27,492 bases of DNA from BS750m-G62 sp964577175 (GTDB lineage Bacteria > Planctomycetota > Phycisphaerae > FEN-1346): the NCBI GenBank assembly GCA_964577175.1, contig CAZNYC010000046.1, positions 1 to 27,492 on the forward strand. Reading direction: 5' to 3'. Below the pieces are notes generated by a model. That model had not been told where the DNA came from, made no database searches, and saw only the letters and a program-made list of their open reading frames with translations. A program made the translations under genes and the position numbers. Shown here piece after piece: positions 23,809 to 27,492 of the stretch (its first letter is position 1; every line of letters starts with the position of its first letter).

Positions 23809-24149
23809 GAGGGGGGCGCCCCCTCGTCTCGCCGTTGTCGCCAAAGGATGACGGCCAGGCTGACGGCGGCCCCGGTGTAGGCCAGGTGCTCCACGAGGTT
23901 CAGCAGGGCACTCGGCCAGCCGCCCTGCCGAACGGCGAGCGGGCTCTGTTCCCAGAAGATGATCTGCGCTTCGTTGCTGCCGGGTATGCCTTCGAGCACC
24001 GTGGCAAGAAAGGCCAGGACGACCAGCAGGAAGGGAAGCACGAGCGGCCAGAGCCCCCGGACACCGCGGATCGGTCGGTAGTGCAGGACCACGTACACGC
24101 CTGCCACGAGAGAGAGACCGAGCGTCAGGAGTTCACCGAACTGGAGCAT
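23805..24149 (-). CDS. Small three-helix membrane protein coupled to the histidine kinase
   Basis: A 114-residue protein with three strong hydrophobic segments (LTLGLSLVAGVYVVLHY, WPLVLPFLLVVLAFLATVLEG, LVEHLAYTGAAVSLAVIL) and a charged C-terminal tail. Start set at 24149 because GGAGG stands at the best distance; an upstream ATG (24191) lacks a good ribosome site. The helix pattern resembles the N-terminal membrane part of the following kinase (both have a helix ending in a Trp/Glu-rich loop such as LEGIPGSN or LEWTGVLP), so it may be a sensory partner or a duplicated sensor module. I do not recognise a family. Confidence 0.7.
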
Positions 24150-24302
24150 CGCGGCCTCCGGGGCCGGGCCTGCCGCCGGCCCGTCTGTCATGCCACCGCC
24201 AGGTGGCACGTTGCGCGGATGGAAGGGGGGCGGCTCCACCCCATTCTACGGGGCCGAAGACGCGGGGGGCAATGGGGCGGGCGGATGAATCGATACGCGC
24301 GG

Positions 24303-25595
24303 TCAGGACGCCGGGGACTTGTGCGGGCCGATCCGCTCCAGCCCGCACAGCGGCCGCAGCGCCTCCGGCACGACGACCGAGCCGTCTGCCTGCTGCCCGT
24401 TCTCCAGGATCGCCAGGAGCGTCCGGCTGACGGCGACGGCGGTGCCGTTCAGCGTGTGGACGAGTTCGGGCTTGGCGCCCTGCTCGCGTCGGAAGCGGAT
24501 GGCGAGGCGCCGGGCCTGGTAGTCGGTGCAGTTGGAGGTGGAGGTGATTTCGCCCCACGCGCCGCCCTCGCCCCGGCCGGGCATCCAGGCCTCCAGGTCG
24601 AACTTGCGGTACGCCGGGCCGCCCAGGTCGCCCGTACAGATGTCGACGACGCGGTACGGCAGGCCGAGGCGCTGGTAGATCTCCTCTTCGATGGCGAGCA
24701 TCTCCTCGTGCATCGCGTCGGACTGCTCGGGCAGCGTGAAGGCGAACATCTCCACCTTCGTGAACTGGTGGACGCGGTACAGCCCCCGGCCGGCCCGGCC
24801 GTAGGCGCCGGACTCGACGCGGAAACAGTGGCTGAGGCCGCCGTAGCGCAGCGGCAAGTCGCCGGCGGGCAGGATCTCGTCCTTCAGGATGCCGCCGAGG
24901 GTGATCTCGGCCGTCGCGATGAGGCCGAGGTCCTGGCCGTCGATGCGGTAGATCTGCGATTCTTCGCCGCGCGGATTGAAGCCGGTGCCCTCGAGCACCT
25001 CCATCCGCGCCAGGTCCGGCGTGGCGTACAGCGCGAAGCCCTTATCGCGCAGCACCTCCAGGGCAAAGCGCTGGAGCGCCAGGTCGAGCAGCACCGCCTC
25101 GTTCTTCAGGAAGTAGAAGTTCGAGCCGGTGACCTTGGTGGCGGAATCGAAGTCCAGCAGGTCGAGCGCCTCGCCGAGGGCGACGTGGTCTTTCGGCTCG
25201 AAGTCGAATTCGGGAATCTCGCCCCACCGGCGGACCTGGCGGTTGGCGGACTCGTCCTCGCCGACGGGGGCGTCCGGGTGCGTCAGGTTGGGAATCCTGG
25301 CCTGCTCGGCGCGGAGGTGCTCCTCGACCTGGGCAAGGGCCTGCTCCTTCTCGGCGACGTCGGCCTTGAGGCGCTGGGCCTCCTCGACGAGGGCGGGGCG
25401 GTCGGCCTCCGACGCCTTCGGAATCTGGCCGGAGAGTTCGTTCCGCCGGGCCCGCATCCGTTCGGTTTCCTGGATGAGGTCGCTGCGCTCGTCGGCCAGG
25501 CGGAGGACGGCGTCGACGTCGGCGTCGATGCGGCGGTTGGCGCAGCCCGCGCGGACTTCGTCGGTCCGGCTGCGGATGGTGTCGAGGTCGAGCAT
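24303..25595 (-). CDS. serS: Seryl-tRNA synthetase
   Basis: A 430-residue class II synthetase that charges tRNA-Ser. Residues 1-105 form the antiparallel coiled-coil arm (MLDLDTIRSRTDEV, RLKADVAEKEQALAQVEEHL) that recognises the long variable arm. The catalytic core has TAEITLGG, motif 2 SHCFRVESGAYGRAGRGLYRVHQFTKVE, FDLEAWMPGRGEGGAWGEITSTSNCTDYQARR, and motif 3 NGTAVAVSRTLLAILENGQ. Length is standard. Compared with the common bacterial form, motif 2 has GRAGRG where GRDTRG is usual and TAEITLGG where TAEVPLTN is usual; both positions look like lineage variants. AAAGG lies 6 bp upstream of the ATG. Confidence 0.95.
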   Translation of the reverse strand: MLDLDTIRSRTDEVRAGCANRRIDADVDAVLRLADERSDLIQETERMRARRNELSGQIPKASEADRPALVEEAQRLKADVAEKEQALAQVEEHLRAEQARIPNLTHPDAPVGEDESANRQVRRWGEIPEFDFEPKDHVALGEALDLLDFDSATKVTGSNFYFLKNEAVLLDLALQRFALEVLRDKGFALYATPDLARMEVLEGTGFNPRGEESQIYRIDGQDLGLIATAEITLGGILKDEILPAGDLPLRYGGLSHCFRVESGAYGRAGRGLYRVHQFTKVEMFAFTLPEQSDAMHEEMLAIEEEIYQRLGLPYRVVDICTGDLGGPAYRKFDLEAWMPGRGEGGAWGEITSTSNCTDYQARRLAIRFRREQGAKPELVHTLNGTAVAVSRTLLAILENGQQADGSVVVPEALRPLCGLERIGPHKSPAS

Positions 25596-25626
25596 CAGGG
25601 GCCTTTCTGGGACGAATGTACAGCGC

Positions 25627-25734
25627 TGTTATTCTGAGGGCCGTAAGGCCCGAAGAACCTCGCCTTGGTCGTTGCCTGTGTGTGGTTCGCACGGCGAGAT
25701 TCTTCGTCGCCCCTGCGGGCTCCTCAGAATGACA
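25627..25734. repeat. Full copy (108 bp) of the TGTCATTCTGAG palindromic element
   Basis: Terminal repeats tgttattctgag (one mismatch) and ctcagaatgaca, inner stem cgaagaacctcgcc / ggcgagattcttcg. It shares ttcgcacggcgagattcttc with the copy at 6010-6110. The two arm hairpins are gggcc-gtaa-ggccc and gccc-ctgc-gggc, spelled differently from those of the other copies but still paired. It occupies most of the gap between the glycoside hydrolase-like gene and serS, only about 30 bp upstream of the serS start. Confidence 0.85.
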
Positions 25735-25823
25735 TCGTTCGTGCTCGCCGCTCGCTGCTCGCCGCCATTGTGCCCCCAAGGCCGACGCGTTGCAAGAGAA
25801 CCGACCGATGCGGGAGGCCGCCC

Positions 25824-27492
25824 CTACCGCCGCTCGTCGGCGTACTGGACGAGCAGGACCTCATAATGGTCCAGGCGCGGGACGGTTACCAGGAGGCGGC
25901 CGTCCCCGTCCCGCTCAGGCTCCAGTTCCGCGCCGGCCTTCAGGAGGCGGACCGCATGCACCGCCGCGCGGGGGGCAAACGAAACCTTCAGGCCCGTCAT
26001 CGGCAGGGGGGCGTGGATGGCGTTGCCGCGGTGCCCGGAGTGGTTGTAGAGGCTGATCCATTCGAACCGCCCGTTCTCGCCGGCCCGGTGGTTGATCTCC
26101 ACCAGCGGCGAGGCGTCGACCTGGACGCGGCGGTCAAGGGCCAGCACGCCGTCGACGGCGCCCATGACGAGGGCGGCATGCCCCGCGTGGGCCTGCTCGG
26201 CGTAGTGCCGGCCGATGTCGAACGTGAAGCACGCGGCCGTGCCCTTCCCGTGGCGGTGATGGAGCAGGGCGGGATGGTCCGAGACATGCCGATAGTAGCA
26301 TTTCTCCGGCGGTCCGAACATGTCCGGTGGGATGAGGCGGAGGAGGCCCTCGGTGCCCTCGCCGGCCTCGCAGACGTGGAACTCGCCCCGCAGGAAGACG
26401 AGGTCGAGTTTGTCGAGGACGGGCCGGCCGAGGCGCCGCTTGTCCTCCGGGCGGATGCGGACGTACCCGCCCTTCGTGACCTTGCGCGTCTCGGTGTGCC
26501 GGACCTTGCCGAGGCATTCGAGGTCCTTCGGCGGCCGGCCCGCCAGGAGCAGCCGTCCGCCCGCCTCGACGTAGGCGTCCAGGGCGGCGGCCTCGCCCTT
26601 GTTCAGGCCGCCGGCGTCCGGGACGACGACCAGGCGGAAGCGCTCCAGCATCGCCGGATCGATTTGGGTGAGTTCAAACGCGACGTGGTTCTCGGCGAGG
26701 ATGCGGAAGAGGCCGTCGTACGCCTCGCCGCCGCGGCGGATGAGTCCGACCTCGCCCCCCGGCCGGGTCGGGACGAGCCAGTGCGCGTTCGCCTTGTGGA
26801 ACCGGTAGATGCCGCGCGCCAGGTCCAGGCCGGTCCGGTCCTCCTGCCGCTGGAGCGGGCCGATGCAGTAGAAGTCGAGCCACGCCCCGGCCGCCATGTG
26901 CTGCCACAGGCGCCGGGCCGTCAACTGCGGCGAGACGGCTGCGTGCCGCCACGGGATGGCCATGAAGTGGACCGCGCAGTTGGCCAGTTGCCGCCGGCCG
27001 CACGTCAGCAGCGTCCGCTTGGCCTTGTCGGTATCGTGATACGTGCCCCGGCCGAGGGCGCGGTTCGACTCCTTCCGGATGACGTCGACGCCCGTGGAGG
27101 TGTAGGTGCAGATGGCCAGGTCCGGCCGCTTCTCCTTCAGGAACGCCTGGACGCGTTGGAACTGGCGGTCGGACATCCAGCGGGTGAACTCCGTGTACTT
27201 GCGGTAGGCGGGACTGTCCGACCGCGTGGCGGGCAGGTCCATGCCGCTGTACGCCTTGAAGCGGCGTTTGCAGTTCTCGCACTGGCAGATGCCGTGGTAG
27301 TTGCCGCTGTAGTCGCTCCGCCGGTAGCCGATCATGTTGAAGAAGACGCCGTCGAGCGGGTAGCGGTCGACGGCCTCGGCCAGGATCTTGAACATGTATT
27401 CCTGCTGATACCCTCCGCTGACGCAGGTGTGCACCTGGCCGTTGTAGTTGACGTGCTTGCCCTTCTCGCTGACGTAGAGCCACTCGGGGTGC
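25824..27492 (-). CDS. Glycoside hydrolase-like protein (GHL6 / beta-galactosidase-trimerisation type), 5' end cut
   Basis: The frame is open through the window edge (residues HPEWLYVSEKGKHVNYNG precede the first internal GTG), so the N-terminus is missing; about 555 residues are visible. Recognised stretches are DRYPLDGVFFNMIGY, CQCENCKRRF and KRPDLAICTYTSTGVD (barrel part, like hypothetical glycosyl hydrolase 6). A Rossmann-like trimerisation domain follows (RFRLVVVPDAGGLNKGEAAALDAYVEAGGRLLLAGR), then a C-terminal beta domain. This order fits GH42-related or alpha-fucosidase-like enzymes common in planctomycetes. The catalytic acids cannot be assigned with confidence. No signal peptide can be judged because the start is missing. 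Confidence 0.7.
   Translation of the reverse strand, partial: HPEWLYVSEKGKHVNYNGQVHTCVSGGYQQEYMFKILAEAVDRYPLDGVFFNMIGYRRSDYSGNYHGICQCENCKRRFKAYSGMDLPATRSDSPAYRKYTEFTRWMSDRQFQRVQAFLKEKRPDLAICTYTSTGVDVIRKESNRALGRGTYHDTDKAKRTLLTCGRRQLANCAVHFMAIPWRHAAVSPQLTARRLWQHMAAGAWLDFYCIGPLQRQEDRTGLDLARGIYRFHKANAHWLVPTRPGGEVGLIRRGGEAYDGLFRILAENHVAFELTQIDPAMLERFRLVVVPDAGGLNKGEAAALDAYVEAGGRLLLAGRPPKDLECLGKVRHTETRKVTKGGYVRIRPEDKRRLGRPVLDKLDLVFLRGEFHVCEAGEGTEGLLRLIPPDMFGPPEKCYYRHVSDHPALLHHRHGKGTAACFTFDIGRHYAEQAHAGHAALVMGAVDGVLALDRRVQVDASPLVEINHRAGENGRFEWISLYNHSGHRGNAIHAPLPMTGLKVSFAPRAAVHAVRLLKAGAELEPERDGDGRLLVTVPRLDHYEVLLVQYADERR

Overview
The window is GC-rich (roughly two-thirds G+C by eye) and densely coded. 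It looks like a fragment of an uncultured Planctomycetota chromosome, probably a metagenome-assembled genome. The assignment is an inference from the gene content: ThuA and DUF1080 (3-keto-disaccharide hydrolase) proteins, Tat-exported Gfo/Idh/MocA oxidoreductases in duplicate, a GHL6-like glycoside hydrolase and a multiheme cytochrome, mixed with housekeeping genes (holA, serS). I see no tRNA, rRNA, CRISPR array, phage gene or transposase.

Layout. 1-188: edge region with two dispersed repeats. 189-1751 (-): secreted ThuA-DUF1080 fusion. 1752-2322: divergent promoter region. 2323-5965 (+): a translationally coupled trio of discoidin-like secreted protein, Agl23-like membrane glycosyltransferase and ApbE-like flavinyltransferase. 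6156-8038 (+): two secreted DUF1080 paralogues. 8039-8299: convergent gap made of repeats. 13668-8300 (-): a probable operon of exported Gfo/Idh dehydrogenase, heptaheme cytochrome c, cytochrome b and, after a 156-bp structured repeat, a GT2 glycosyltransferase. 15430-13991 (-): a second Gfo/Idh paralogue. 15660-16706 (+): secreted TPR protein. 16707-16928: a second convergent gap made of repeats. 20558-16929 (-): a tightly packed cassette of mannitol-1-phosphate dehydrogenase family enzyme, a radical-SAM-like protein without cluster cysteines, and an intact radical SAM enzyme. 21796-20729 (-): holA. 24149-21934 (-): small membrane protein and hybrid-input histidine kinase. 25595-24303 (-): serS. 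27492-25824 (-): glycoside hydrolase-like protein, cut by the window edge.

How it fits together. Three DUF1080 domains, a ThuA domain and two exported Gfo/Idh enzymes are the parts expected for the 3-keto-glycoside route, in which a sugar ring is oxidised at C3 and the glycosidic bond is then cleaved. The unusual part is that one exported Gfo/Idh gene sits 8 bp upstream of a membrane-bound multiheme cytochrome c and a quinone-type cytochrome b. This suggests, but does not prove, that sugar oxidation outside the cytoplasm is wired to the respiratory chain.

The second notable layer is repeats. At least five families of short palindromic elements occupy the gaps, and two of them have also entered coding sequence in frame. 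In two families the hairpin stems differ in sequence between copies but remain paired, so folding appears to be preserved while sequence is not.
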